DNA from: Hydrogenophaga flava NBRC 102514
GTDB lineage: Bacteria; Pseudomonadota; Gammaproteobacteria; Burkholderiales; Burkholderiaceae_C
NCBI RefSeq assembly: GCF_001571145.1
Contig: NZ_BCTF01000039.1
Coordinates: 1-35,427 of the forward strand
DNA: 35,427 bases
Direction of reading: 5' to 3'
In this document: positions 5,787-14,216 of the stretch, piece after piece
Layout of the letters: the number at the start of each line of letters is the position of its first letter
Position numbering within the stretch: position 1 is the first letter of the stretch
Translations under genes and position numbers: made by a program
Notes under the pieces: generated by a model
Database searches by the model: none
What the model was told of the DNA's origin: nothing
What the model saw: only the letters and a program-made list of their open reading frames with translations

Positions 5787-6677
5787 TCATAGCACGACCT
5801 GAACATCGGCATCCACCTTGAACCGATGTGCCCCCTCCATTTCGTTGATGTGGCGCTCTCGGTAGATTTCGAAGGGAACATAGTTCAGAGACGTTGGCAT
5901 CCAACGGCCCTTTTGGGGGTCCACGATGTGCCACCGTGCGTCGATACAGACCTCCGCCCAGTTGTGATAGTCCACGGATCTGAGCAGCGCATCTTGGTCC
6001 ACGACAAAACCGCCGAGCAAGCGCGCAGGTATTCCGTTGGACCTCAACAGAGCGACCAGGAGCGCGGCGTACTCGGTGCAGTCTCCCGTCCGCGTTCGAG
6101 CGGCATAGAGCGCCCCTCGGTCCTGGGCGACAAAGCCTTCGTATTGCAGCTCGCTCATAACCCACTGGTACGCTGCTCGAACAGTCTCAACATCATTGCC
6201 GCGATGCAGCTTCCTTGCGAGCAACACAATTTCGGCAGCGTCCGACTCGATAAATTGCTCGGGTCCCAGCCACGGCGCCATCTCCCCTGCGACTGGGCAT
6301 GACCCAGCGGTCTTCACTACGGTCAATGAAAGGGCCAAGGATCTGCTGCCGTATGGAGCCAGCCTGTCGATCCGCGTCGAGAACACCTGTTGGCCCAATG
6401 CATCTTCCCGCAACAGGTAAGGGATCGAGGTTGAGAGCTGAGCAAGCGTCTGGTCTGGCGTGCTCATGGGGACAAAGCACCAGAAGCCGATGTCCACAAG
6501 TTCGTTGCCTGACGGGTTGTGCAGGGAAACGTTCATCCTCAAGCGCCTGCGCGCCTCGCCTGCATGTCCAGGCACCTCACATCCGCTCCGAGACACTGTT
6601 CCGGCCTGGACCATTGGCGAGGTGGTCGCCAGAGCAAGCGCAGACACCAGTACATGCCGACGCCGCAGCATATTCAT
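5787..6677 (-). CDS. Tat-signal transglutaminase-like (papain-fold) protein
   Basis: A 296-aa exported protein of the transglutaminase-like superfamily. The catalytic triad is visible: Cys200 in RTGDCTEYAALL, His238 in DYHNWAEV and Asp253 in WHIVDPQKG. The N-terminus MNMLRRRHVLVSALALAT followed by VQA has a twin-arginine-like signal with a cleavage site near residue 25. Residues ~40-125 form a beta-rich domain seen in similar proteins. Such enzymes may act as proteases, amidases or cross-linkers, and the substrate here is unknown. The ATG at 6677 forms an ATGA overlap with the upstream rhodanese-like gene, so it is the last gene of the secretion operon. That position suggests processing or cross-linking of exported pilus or surface proteins in the periplasm (inference). 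Confidence 0.8.
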   Translation of the reverse strand: MNMLRRRHVLVSALALATTSPMVQAGTVSRSGCEVPGHAGEARRRLRMNVSLHNPSGNELVDIGFWCFVPMSTPDQTLAQLSTSIPYLLREDALGQQVFSTRIDRLAPYGSRSLALSLTVVKTAGSCPVAGEMAPWLGPEQFIESDAAEIVLLARKLHRGNDVETVRAAYQWVMSELQYEGFVAQDRGALYAARTRTGDCTEYAALLVALLRSNGIPARLLGGFVVDQDALLRSVDYHNWAEVCIDARWHIVDPQKGRWMPTSLNYVPFEIYRERHINEMEGAHRFKVDADVQVVL

Positions 6678-7633
6678 CCGAGGCATGGTGTCTTTTTGGG
6701 ACCTCGTTCCTGAGCTTTCCACATGGCCGCCTGCTTGTTCATCTCGCGAAGATAGCTTTCGTAGGTTTCTGAATACACCAGCAGCGGAGCTGGGGCCACG
6801 GCCTTTGACAGCACGGTCAGGGAATCGTCGTCCAATCGCCCGGACAACAGAACCACGGCCTTGATCGATGGACGCGACGCGCCTTTGCCAGAAACCGAAG
6901 CCTCCAGCGCCTTGGCCAAACCAGCTTCATTCAAGTCCGGTAACGGCCTGACCAAACGAAACTCCTTGACCTTCAGGAACTCACCCCGTTCCCCGTCAGC
7001 CAATGCCAGCGTGGTCGGCTGCCTCATCAGGTACCAAAGTTCTTCAGTGCCGATTTGAGCCATGGCACCGAGCCGCTCTGGCATACCCAGCACCGTCCGC
7101 CCATCCCGAACAGCGCCCAGCATGCCACCCTGCATGACCATCACGTTTCGGTAACCGGCCTGCTTCAAGCGCCCGCACACCATCGCCAGGCGAGCATCGT
7201 CGCGCCCCTCTCCGACAAGGACAACATGCTTTTCTTTCCAGTAAGGCTTGGACAGCAGTTCGGCCTCGCTGGAGCTCACCGCTCCTTCCAGATGAAAGCG
7301 CTCGTACCGGGAACGAGAGCGAAGGTCGAACAAGGCCGATGTGGCAGGTGTCCAGCGCGCCTGCACTTCACCCGGCGAAAGCAAGCAGCCAAGGTCTGCA
7401 TCACGCGCGACACCCCCACTCAAAGGCGGCCCGACGTCTTCAGCCGAATCTCTCTTGCACATGGCACCCGCTCTGGGGAGCTCTTTCAGCACTTTGGGCA
7501 ACTCGCTGGGTGAAATGGCCTGCGCACCCGCCACACCCGCCAGCGCCGCCAGGCTTGCCGCGCACCCCAGTCGCACCCAGCGCCAACGCCACCAACGCAT
7601 CAATGAAAACTGCCGTACCCGCTCTTGCTTCAT
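6674..7633 (-). CDS. Exported rhodanese-like protein lacking the catalytic Cys
   Basis: A 319-aa protein. The N-terminus has a basic/Trp-rich segment and a signal peptide (LGCAASLAALAGVAGAQA, cleavage near residue 39). Residues ~95-175 carry a rhodanese-like fold: LFDLRSRSRYERFHLEGAV matches the family's strand-helix motif, and the active-site loop is at 141-148. There GEGRDDAR replaces the usual Cys-x-x-x-x-Arg cradle, so the sulfur-carrying cysteine is absent and sulfurtransferase activity is unlikely. Residues ~180-315 resemble no domain I know. It begins one base after the upstream pseudopilin stop and overlaps the transglutaminase-like gene. A structural or binding role in the periplasm is the simplest reading. 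Confidence 0.7.
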   Translation of the reverse strand: MKQERVRQFSLMRWWRWRWVRLGCAASLAALAGVAGAQAISPSELPKVLKELPRAGAMCKRDSAEDVGPPLSGGVARDADLGCLLSPGEVQARWTPATSALFDLRSRSRYERFHLEGAVSSSEAELLSKPYWKEKHVVLVGEGRDDARLAMVCGRLKQAGYRNVMVMQGGMLGAVRDGRTVLGMPERLGAMAQIGTEELWYLMRQPTTLALADGERGEFLKVKEFRLVRPLPDLNEAGLAKALEASVSGKGASRPSIKAVVLLSGRLDDDSLTVLSKAVAPAPLLVYSETYESYLREMNKQAAMWKAQERGPKKTPCLG

Positions 7634-7634
7634 T

Positions 7635-8207
7635 TCATTGGTCCTTCTCTGGAGATCCGCCGTTCTTGTCGCCCATGGTGTCGGGTTGTACCGCTGAAGG
7701 CGGCGCCTCCGGCTCCATGGAAACTACAAAGTGCCACTCGGAATATTTCTCCTTGCCTGCGAGCGATTCCTGCCCGGGTTCGAATCCGGACTGCTTCAGT
7801 ACCGCCGCCCCTGACAGGGAGTGCACGCCGATCACACGATTGCCCTTCTTGATGAGGCCCCACTGAGGTTCACCGGTCATGGGATCCACATAGATCTTTC
7901 GCAAGTGTCTGAGCGTTCCCGGCGCTCGGGAATCCAGCAGCAATTCGTCCAGGGAGGGCGGGTACTGAGGCGGAGTGCCTCCCGGTCGATGGTCGTGGTA
8001 TCGACGAATGGCTGTCTGAAACTGCCGACCAATCGCCAGCAATTCCTTCTCCCTTTCGCGCTTGACCAGCGTGACGTGAACATCGCCTACGACCGACAGC
8101 CCCAATCCCATCAAAGCAACGAGCATGAGCAGCCACAGGTAGCTGAAACCAGATTGCAGCCGCATGCTTTGAAAGGACACGTGGGGCATGCCGAAAACCG
8201 ATGTCAC
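7635..8207 (-). CDS. Pseudopilin-like type II secretion protein (divergent)
   Basis: About 190 aa. An SGFSYLWLLMLVALMGLGLSVVG segment has the prepilin layout (Gly-Phe junction, hydrophobic helix), but the +5 Glu of typical pseudopilins is missing. After the helix come a basic stretch (KREREKELLAIGRQF) and a periplasmic domain with KIYVDPMTGEPQWGLIK, typical of minor-pseudopilin-like proteins in such clusters. A Pro/Glu-rich tail follows. The start is uncertain: GTG at 8207 gives a GTGA overlap with the upstream gene, matching the operon pattern; ATG at 8189 or 8165 would give a shorter leader. It probably joins the other pseudopilins in the periplasmic pseudopilus. Confidence 0.7.
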   Translation of the reverse strand: MTSVFGMPHVSFQSMRLQSGFSYLWLLMLVALMGLGLSVVGDVHVTLVKREREKELLAIGRQFQTAIRRYHDHRPGGTPPQYPPSLDELLLDSRAPGTLRHLRKIYVDPMTGEPQWGLIKKGNRVIGVHSLSGAAVLKQSGFEPGQESLAGKEKYSEWHFVVSMEPEAPPSAVQPDTMGDKNGGSPEKDQ

Positions 8208-8623
8208 CACTGCGTATACGCCGAGCCGTCCATGGCCTGACCCTGTGCCCCGCTCTTCACATCCGAGATGCCTTCGACTTCAGGATCGTCCGAGGGAACC
8301 ACAATCCAGCTGGCAACGGATTCGGTGACGGGGTCTGGCGGAATGGCTCTGAGATAGCGCTCTTTGACCAGCTCCTCCAAAGACGCCGGATAGCGCCCCT
8401 TGTCACCCTGGAAGCGATCAATGCTTGTGCGCATGACCTTGAGGTTTTCCTTCAAGGCAACCTCTTTTGCACGCTCCACCGAGTTCATGTACCTCGGCGT
8501 CACGATCGTGAGCAGCAGGGCCACGATGGCCAGTACCACCAGCAGCTCGATCAGGGTAAAGCCGCCCCTTCTCGGGCTTGGCGCTCTACCTGGCTCACGC
8601 ACCGTGCTTGAAATGGCACTCAT
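8204..8623 (-). CDS. Type II secretion pseudopilin (GspG/H-like)
   Basis: A 139-aa prepilin. The peptidase cleavage motif RRGG|FTLIELLVV lies near residue 20 with the conserved Phe+1 and Glu+5, followed by a 20-residue helix. The mature part (RFQGDKGRYPASLEELVKERYLRAIPPDPVTE) matches the GspG-type region following the helix, and the C-terminus is short and Gly/Ser-rich. The ATG at 8623 is chosen because it leaves a conventional leader and a 7-base gap after the upstream stop. The longer open frame extending to 8947 is antisense-frame noise over the neighbouring gene. Needs a prepilin peptidase encoded elsewhere. Confidence 0.85.
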   Translation of the reverse strand: MSAISSTVREPGRAPSPRRGGFTLIELLVVLAIVALLLTIVTPRYMNSVERAKEVALKENLKVMRTSIDRFQGDKGRYPASLEELVKERYLRAIPPDPVTESVASWIVVPSDDPEVEGISDVKSGAQGQAMDGSAYTQW

Positions 8624-8630
8624 CACTTGA

Positions 8631-9122
8631 TCACCAGTTGCGGTACGGGACGCCATTGAGGCCCTGCTTCTCAGAAGTCGAGTACACATCGAACACGTCG
8701 TCTCCTTCCTGCGGGTCGTCCGGAGGGGACTGGTAGCTTCGCAGTCCCCAGGTCTTGGCCGGGTCCGCCACAGAGGGGTCGGCCATCGGATCCCTGGGGA
8801 TGCGCCGCAAGAAGTAGATCTTCTTTTGCATTGAACTGCGCTGGTCGGCAACACCTTCAACCAGCACCTCCAGCGTCTTGGGGTACCCGGACTCGCCCAG
8901 GCTGACGGCCACCCGCCCTTGTTCGGTGGCGCGCTTGTACGCATCAAGGGCCTCCCGGATCTCCATCAAGGCCGATCTCAGCTCCTTCTCTTTCTCTCTC
9001 TGAGCCGAGACCTGCACCAGTGGCACAGCCACGGTCACCAGGATGGCCATGATCGCCAGGGTGACCATCAGCTCCACGAACGTGAAGCCCGACTCTCGGC
9101 GCATCGAACAGCGAAGGTCCAT
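8631..9122 (-). CDS. Type II secretion pseudopilin (GspG/I-like)
   Basis: A 163-aa prepilin with cleavage motif RRESG|FTFVELMVTLAIMAIL near residue 12 (Phe+1, Glu+5). The periplasmic part contains YPKTLEVLVEG and KIYFLRRIPRDPMADPS, characteristic of pseudopilins of Gsp/Msh-like clusters. The start ATG overlaps the secretin stop as TGATG (9124-9120), so it is coupled to the secretin gene. It is one of four pseudopilin genes in the cluster, with GspG at the other end. Confidence 0.85.
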   Translation of the reverse strand: MDLRCSMRRESGFTFVELMVTLAIMAILVTVAVPLVQVSAQREKEKELRSALMEIREALDAYKRATEQGRVAVSLGESGYPKTLEVLVEGVADQRSSMQKKIYFLRRIPRDPMADPSVADPAKTWGLRSYQSPPDDPQEGDDVFDVYSTSEKQGLNGVPYRNW

Positions 9123-11608
9123 CAGGGCGTCACTCGAACAGCTTGAGGCGCAGGCAGCACAGCCGGATCACCCGCCGGTTCAGGCGTTGCCGACATGACC
9201 AGCACCTTGGGTTCGGTCGAGGCCTTGAGGGCCTTGAAGGTGACCACCACCACGCTTGCATTGCCATTGATTCCAGGGTCGGCACCGCCGCCCTGGCGAA
9301 CCAGGGAAAGGAACAGCTTGCCACTGGCCTGGTCCACACGCTGGCTGAACGTCGTGCGGGCATCGCCTTGCTTGAAGTACTCCCCCTCCCGCACGCTGGC
9401 CACCTGCAGCAGCAACGGGTCAAACGCCAGCAGCAACGGCATTCCTTGAAGGGGGCGCTGACTGGTCAGCTGCAGGACCATGCTGAACTGTTCCCCGGCC
9501 CTCACCTGAGAGGGGGCCTGCCAGGACAGGCTCGGGGCACCTCCTGTTGCCTTCGCGGCCTGAGGGGCCGGGGACGATGACTTCTCACGCCCTTGCGGCG
9601 CAGCCGTTGAGGGCGCCGCGGTAGGCGGAACGACCGCTTTGGTGGGAGCCGCCAGCTCCGCCGCAGCCGCCCCTGTGACATGGCCTCCAGGGGAGGTGTT
9701 CTGCTCGCTTGGTCGCGGAGCCGCAGTGGCAGGTGCGGAACCCACGCCCCCTGGCATGGCCGCAGAAGCCGCCGCTTCCTGCGGTTCTGCCCCACTGAGC
9801 CGCAGCTCTTTGGCTCCCGCGCTCGCTTCGGTTCCACTGTCGAACTGTGCGTCCAGCAGATCGGGCCTTTGAATCGCACGAACGATTCGTGGCGTGATCG
9901 ACAGCAGGATTTCACTCCTCTGTGTGTCGTCCTTCTGACTTCCAAAGAGGCGCCCGGCCACCGGAAGCTCACCCAGACCCGGCACCTTGTTGGCTGTGCT
10001 TCGGTCCTCATCACTGATCAACCCCGCCAGGACCTGGGTCTCACCATCCTTGAGGCGAAGCACCGTGTTGGCACCTCGCGTGCCGATCTGATACGAAAGA
10101 GAGCCTCCCGCACTGGTGATCTCGCGCACCAGATTGGAGACCTCCAGATTCACCTTGATGGCCACGTCGTTGTCCAGATAGATGTTGGGCTCGACCTCCA
10201 GCTTCAGTCCCACATCCACATAACTCACCGACTCGGAGGCGAAGCCTGTCGTGGTGGAGGTCGTGGTGATCACCGGCACCCGGTCGCCGATCTGGATCTT
10301 GGCCTTCTCCTTGTTGCGGACGCGAATCCTCGGGTTGGCCAGAATGCGGCCATCCTGATCCTCCTTGCGGGCATTGATGAGCCCTTTGCCGAAGGACACC
10401 TCCAGGGTCGAAGGCCGAATGCGTGCCAGATCCGTCAACCGAAGCGGTACATCGTCCACCAGCACCGGGGAGAGGGACAACTGACTGGGCCACTGGACAC
10501 CCAACTCCAGCAGTCGCGAGCGCTTGACCTCCAGGATCTCCACATCCAGAACAACTTCCGGATCGCTCATGTCCTGCAAAGCCACAATCCGCTCGGCCAT
10601 GCGAATGGCCTCCGGTGTGTCGCGCATGATAATCACGCCCAGGCGCTCATCCACCACCAGGTCCTTGGTCTTGACCAGCGTCTTGATCGAGTTGGAGACC
10701 GCCTTGACATCCGCATTGGTCAAAAAGAAGGTTCGCACCGACAGTGACTGGTAGTCCTTGAGCTTCTGGGGAGTGTTGGGGTACACCAGCACCGAGTTTT
10801 CATTGAGGACCTTCATCTCCAGCTGATTGGTCAGCAGCACCATGCGAATGGCGTCCTCCACCGACGTGTTCTTCGCGAGGATCGTGGCCTTGATGTCGGG
10901 CCGGATGTCCCGGTCGTAGTAGAAGTTCAACCCAGACACTTTGGCCACCACATCGAACACCGCCCGAAGTGGAGCATCCCGAAACTCCAGCGAGATCGCC
11001 TTGCGGAACGAGGCGGCCAGCTCGGCATCCGGTCGCTTGAGCTTGGTGAGTTGTTCGTTGATGCGTGCCTTGAGCGCCAAAGCGTCGCGTTGGCCGGGGT
11101 TGGCGGCCAGAACGATCCTGATCTTTTCCTGAGCGTCGCTCAAGGAAGCCTGCGTGCCCTGGTTGAGCAAGGCTTGCGCCTCCTGAATCACCTGGCGGTG
11201 CTGGCGCTCCTTGATGAGCGCCTCCAGGCCTTGCTTGACGCGGTCGCTGCGTGGGTCCAGGCTTTGCGCCCTGCGCAACAGCTTCTCCGACTCGCTGATC
11301 TGTCCGCTCCGGGCGGCCACATCGGCCGCATCCATCAACCGGTTGATCACCGATGTCCGGCTGTTGGCCAGATGAATCCGGAACTCGGCGTTGCGCGGTT
11401 CCAGCTCAACCGCTTCTTCCAGCTTCTTCAGGCCCTCCTCGACCCGCCCATCCGTCATCAACGACTGGCCTTCCCTGAAGGCCAGGGTTCCTGCACAACC
11501 ACCGAGCAGCACTGTCAGGAGCAGCACCGAGCCCATCAAGCGAACGTGCCGGCAGAACCCAGGTCGGGCCGAAGATTCAAAAATGCTTGTCATCTTGTCG
11601 AATTTCAC
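9122..11608 (-). CDS. Outer-membrane secretin (GspD/MshL-like) with cohesin-like C-terminal domain
   Basis: An 828-aa lipoprotein secretin. The signal ends in lipobox LLGGC (Cys38). Residues ~41-170 are TPR-like helical repeats, ~205-280 an STN/N0-like domain (SLEFRDAPLRAVFDVVAKVSG), ~290-350 a single N1-like module, and ~355-577 the secretin barrel with VPGLGELPVAGRLF at 542-555. A Pro/Ala-rich linker (~590-690) leads to ~135 residues resembling a cohesin domain (SWQAPSQVRAGEQFSMVLQL, LAFDPLLLQV). It should form the outer-membrane gate, and the cohesin-like part may hold substrate or partner proteins. The domain set is shorter than classical GspD and nearer to MshL/PilQ types. The start is a GTG overlapping the GspC-like gene; ATG at 11593 is possible. 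Confidence 0.9.
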   Translation of the reverse strand: MKFDKMTSIFESSARPGFCRHVRLMGSVLLLTVLLGGCAGTLAFREGQSLMTDGRVEEGLKKLEEAVELEPRNAEFRIHLANSRTSVINRLMDAADVAARSGQISESEKLLRRAQSLDPRSDRVKQGLEALIKERQHRQVIQEAQALLNQGTQASLSDAQEKIRIVLAANPGQRDALALKARINEQLTKLKRPDAELAASFRKAISLEFRDAPLRAVFDVVAKVSGLNFYYDRDIRPDIKATILAKNTSVEDAIRMVLLTNQLEMKVLNENSVLVYPNTPQKLKDYQSLSVRTFFLTNADVKAVSNSIKTLVKTKDLVVDERLGVIIMRDTPEAIRMAERIVALQDMSDPEVVLDVEILEVKRSRLLELGVQWPSQLSLSPVLVDDVPLRLTDLARIRPSTLEVSFGKGLINARKEDQDGRILANPRIRVRNKEKAKIQIGDRVPVITTTSTTTGFASESVSYVDVGLKLEVEPNIYLDNDVAIKVNLEVSNLVREITSAGGSLSYQIGTRGANTVLRLKDGETQVLAGLISDEDRSTANKVPGLGELPVAGRLFGSQKDDTQRSEILLSITPRIVRAIQRPDLLDAQFDSGTEASAGAKELRLSGAEPQEAAASAAMPGGVGSAPATAAPRPSEQNTSPGGHVTGAAAAELAAPTKAVVPPTAAPSTAAPQGREKSSSPAPQAAKATGGAPSLSWQAPSQVRAGEQFSMVLQLTSQRPLQGMPLLLAFDPLLLQVASVREGEYFKQGDARTTFSQRVDQASGKLFLSLVRQGGGADPGINGNASVVVVTFKALKASTEPKVLVMSATPEPAGDPAVLPAPQAVRVTP

Positions 11609-12162
11609 AAAGAGCTTCCCAGATCAAGGCTCTGCAACTCGTTCAAAGGCAGGTAGCGCAGCACCAGCTTGTTGCCGTCCACGGCCTCAACCCGGTACTG
11701 ACTCAATAGGGTGTCTCCCACCTGCGCCACGATGCTTTGGTCGCCATGGCGCAAGAAATACGTCTGCTGTCCACCATCGCTCATTCGGCCCATGAAAACA
11801 AAGGGAAGCGGTGGCGCTGTCGGCGGCGAAGTGCTCTCCGGTTCGACCACGGACGACCGGGCGGCCGTCGCGGGCTTGGGTTCGGCGGACGCCCAGGAAG
11901 GAGAGGCGAACAGCTCACTCAATGGATCGGCCTCTGCATCCACAGACCGAGCACGAATCGTCAGCACTTCAGGTTCGTCCGGTGCGGTGCGCGCACCTGT
12001 TCCCGGCATTGGATCGGACGGGCTTCGGGGCTTCGCCGCGCCGGCCTGGATAGAACGATCACTCAGCTCAAGGCCATCGGCCGCTTGCGGCGGCGGAGCG
12101 AACCAGGCGGCCACCACGGTGGCGCCCAGCCCCAAGGCCAGCATCCAGTGGCGACGGTTCAT
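11605..12162 (-). CDS. GspC/PilP-like inner-membrane coupling protein
   Basis: A 185-aa protein with an N-terminal membrane anchor (MLALGLGATVVAAWFA), a Pro/Ala/Ser-rich periplasmic linker (~30-115) and a C-terminal beta-rich domain (~115-180; PLPFVFMGRMSDGGQQTYFLRHG and VGDTLLSQYRVEAVDGNKLVLRY) resembling the GspC homology region or PilP. Such proteins link the inner-membrane platform to the secretin. The linker and size fit. It overlaps the neighbours on both sides by four bases (ATGA and GTGA). Confidence 0.75.
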   Translation of the reverse strand: MNRRHWMLALGLGATVVAAWFAPPPQAADGLELSDRSIQAGAAKPRSPSDPMPGTGARTAPDEPEVLTIRARSVDAEADPLSELFASPSWASAEPKPATAARSSVVEPESTSPPTAPPLPFVFMGRMSDGGQQTYFLRHGDQSIVAQVGDTLLSQYRVEAVDGNKLVLRYLPLNELQSLDLGSSL

Positions 12163-12794
12163 GGCCCCTCTCCTTGCGCACCGCGCACAGGTTGAGCCTC
12201 TGGTGCAGGCACTTCAGACAACCGGGTGAACAAGACCCAGTTCAGCTGGGCCTCGACGGTTCCCGTCTGCACGCCCTCACGCTTGAAACGAATCCCCTCC
12301 AGTGCCAGTTGGGGTTGCTGCAACAGCGCACTGCGGATGAAGCGGTGAACGGCCTGTGCCGGGCCTTTGACGGGAAGGTTCATCCGCAGTCGCATGAACC
12401 CGCCCTGTGCCTCTACCAAGGTGACGTAGTCCCCTCGTTCGATCAACAGCCCTTGGTCTTCCGCACTTCTGAGCAGGTCTTGAATGGCCTGCGGCAGCGA
12501 CCGATGGGCCAACAGCCGCTCGTCAAAGGCTTTCAGATCGCGGCGGGCGGCAGCGGAACTGGCCACCAACAGCGCATCGCCGACACCATCGCGACGGCCC
12601 TGGGCCGCATCCAGCGCGGCCAATTCCCTTTGCTTGTTGGCCAACACGGTGTCGTGCCAGAGCAGCCAAGCCCCACCCGCCAGCAAGGCCGCCATCAACG
12701 CGACATTGATCCAGCCCCACACACCGCAGCGACGCCCCAAGCGCCTGACGCCCATCCGAAGCGTCCACACCAGCCACGCGCCAACCCCGCTCAT
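12159..12794 (-). CDS. GspM/PilO-like inner-membrane protein
   Basis: A 211-aa bitopic protein with a single membrane helix near residues 25-45 (WINVALMAALLAGGAWLLW) followed by a coiled/helical stretch and a ferredoxin-like periplasmic domain (SLPQAIQDLLRSAEDQGLLIERG, MRLRMNLPVKGPAQAVHRFI). The arrangement matches GspM/PilO, a partner of GspL. The ATG at 12794 gives an ATGA overlap with the upstream gene. The gene ends in another ATGA overlap. Confidence 0.8.
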   Translation of the reverse strand: MSGVGAWLVWTLRMGVRRLGRRCGVWGWINVALMAALLAGGAWLLWHDTVLANKQRELAALDAAQGRRDGVGDALLVASSAAARRDLKAFDERLLAHRSLPQAIQDLLRSAEDQGLLIERGDYVTLVEAQGGFMRLRMNLPVKGPAQAVHRFIRSALLQQPQLALEGIRFKREGVQTGTVEAQLNWVLFTRLSEVPAPEAQPVRGAQGEGP

Positions 12795-14194
12795 TCGTTC
12801 CATGTGGCCTCCAGGGTGAAACGAACCTGCTTCTGCCGGGAGGCGTCCACCCATTCATGTTTGCGCAGGTAGGCGCCTGTGAACGGACGCCGCCCACCGA
12901 CAAAGGCCACATAGCGGGTCATGTCGGCGCTGTTGGGTGTCTGGGCAACGATGCGCACACTGGAGCTTTGGCCCGACGCAGCGACCTGTCCCACGCTGTC
13001 AACACTCAGCACCGCCACCATCAGGTCTTTGGGCGGCTCCAGCGCCTGCAACAAACCTTGCACGGGCAGATTCAGCTGACGGATGGCCTGGTTGACGGCC
13101 GGCACACGGGCCGCCTCCTGTTTGGTCAGCGGAGGCTCACGCCTGGTCGGCGCGCTGCGCTGAACCCATCCAGAAATCGACTCATCCAGCACAGCCTCTG
13201 CTCGGAGCTGTTGGCCCATGGCCACCACCATCGCGGCCAAACCCAGGCACGAGGCCACCGCCGTCAACACCAGGAAGGGTCTTGGGTTGCGCTTCTTCAC
13301 AGACCAGGACAAGGCATGGGGAGCCATCGAAGTGCTGAGCAGCACCAGCAGATCCCCTAGAGACTGTCCCTGCACGCCATCGCTATCCGTTGGCCATGCG
13401 GCCTCCAAGGCCTGAAAAGGTCCGGGCAGCTCCCCCAACGATTGGCCATGCGTCGCGCAGTTGAGCAGTGCAATGCCATCGACCGCCTCCCACTGGGGAT
13501 GGCGCACAGTCAGTCGGCGCCAAGCCCGTTCAACCTCTGCCGCTGAAAGTCCTTCAACGTCGCTCTCTCGACGCCCTAAGCCGCCCAGGGCCACCGGGTG
13601 AAACTCGGCCAGCCGTCGGGCCCCTGAAGGTGCCCCCATGACCACAAGGTGCTCATCGGTCAGCACCGCCAAGGCCGACGCCGAAGAATGCTCCGCCAAT
13701 GCGGACCAGCCGGCGACCGCCCCCGCGTGCACACCCGCCAGCGGCACATTCCAAGCCGTAGAACGATCTTCAATCCAGGCCAGGACCTCCGTAGGGTAGG
13801 CAATGGCCAGGCGTGGCTGTCCCCACGGCATGTAATCCAGCCGCAGCGAATCCCCCGAATGCAGGTCGTACCCGAGCTCCATCAGAGCGGATCGCGCAGA
13901 CGCCGACGCCGAGCGGTCGTCCAAGAGCGCGTCGCTCCAGGGCACCATGCCCATGGGCACCCAGACATCGTCCAACCACAGGTGAAGCGGCGTTCCGGCT
14001 TCCGCCGAAGAAAACGGCAACGCCGGCAACAAGGCGGTCAGGGTGCTCGCCAGCCCACTCCGTGAGCCTCGCGCCTCGTCGGAAAGCGGCACCGACCCCA
14101 TTGCCATCCAGTGGGCGCCGACCTCCCCGCGAACCACCTCCCCCCAGTGAATCTCGCGCGAGCCCAGCACGACCCAGCAGGTTCGTTCATGCAC
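12791..14194 (-). CDS. GspL/PilM-PilN-like inner-membrane platform protein
   Basis: A 467-aa protein read from GTG at 14194, soon after the GspE stop at 14217. The first ~300 residues are a cytoplasmic, probably actin-like domain, one transmembrane helix lies at about 306-327 (PFLVLTAVASCLGLAAMVVAMG), and a periplasmic part follows with a helical stretch and a GspL/PilN-like beta domain. In related machines GspL recruits the GspE ATPase to the membrane. The upstream 41 codons of the open frame overlap GspE and look out of frame, so they are excluded. The Shine-Dalgarno before the GTG is weak. Confidence 0.8.
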   Translation of the reverse strand: MHERTCWVVLGSREIHWGEVVRGEVGAHWMAMGSVPLSDEARGSRSGLASTLTALLPALPFSSAEAGTPLHLWLDDVWVPMGMVPWSDALLDDRSASASARSALMELGYDLHSGDSLRLDYMPWGQPRLAIAYPTEVLAWIEDRSTAWNVPLAGVHAGAVAGWSALAEHSSASALAVLTDEHLVVMGAPSGARRLAEFHPVALGGLGRRESDVEGLSAAEVERAWRRLTVRHPQWEAVDGIALLNCATHGQSLGELPGPFQALEAAWPTDSDGVQGQSLGDLLVLLSTSMAPHALSWSVKKRNPRPFLVLTAVASCLGLAAMVVAMGQQLRAEAVLDESISGWVQRSAPTRREPPLTKQEAARVPAVNQAIRQLNLPVQGLLQALEPPKDLMVAVLSVDSVGQVAASGQSSSVRIVAQTPNSADMTRYVAFVGGRRPFTGAYLRKHEWVDASRQKQVRFTLEATWNE

Positions 14195-14216
14195 CGGTCG
14201 TTGCGCAGCAGACCGC

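Noticed and set aside
8624..8947. N-terminal extension of the GspG/H-like pseudopilin frame to 8947
   Set aside because: The added residues overlap the neighbouring pseudopilin gene out of frame and would bury the prepilin leader; the ATG at 8623 gives a normal leader.
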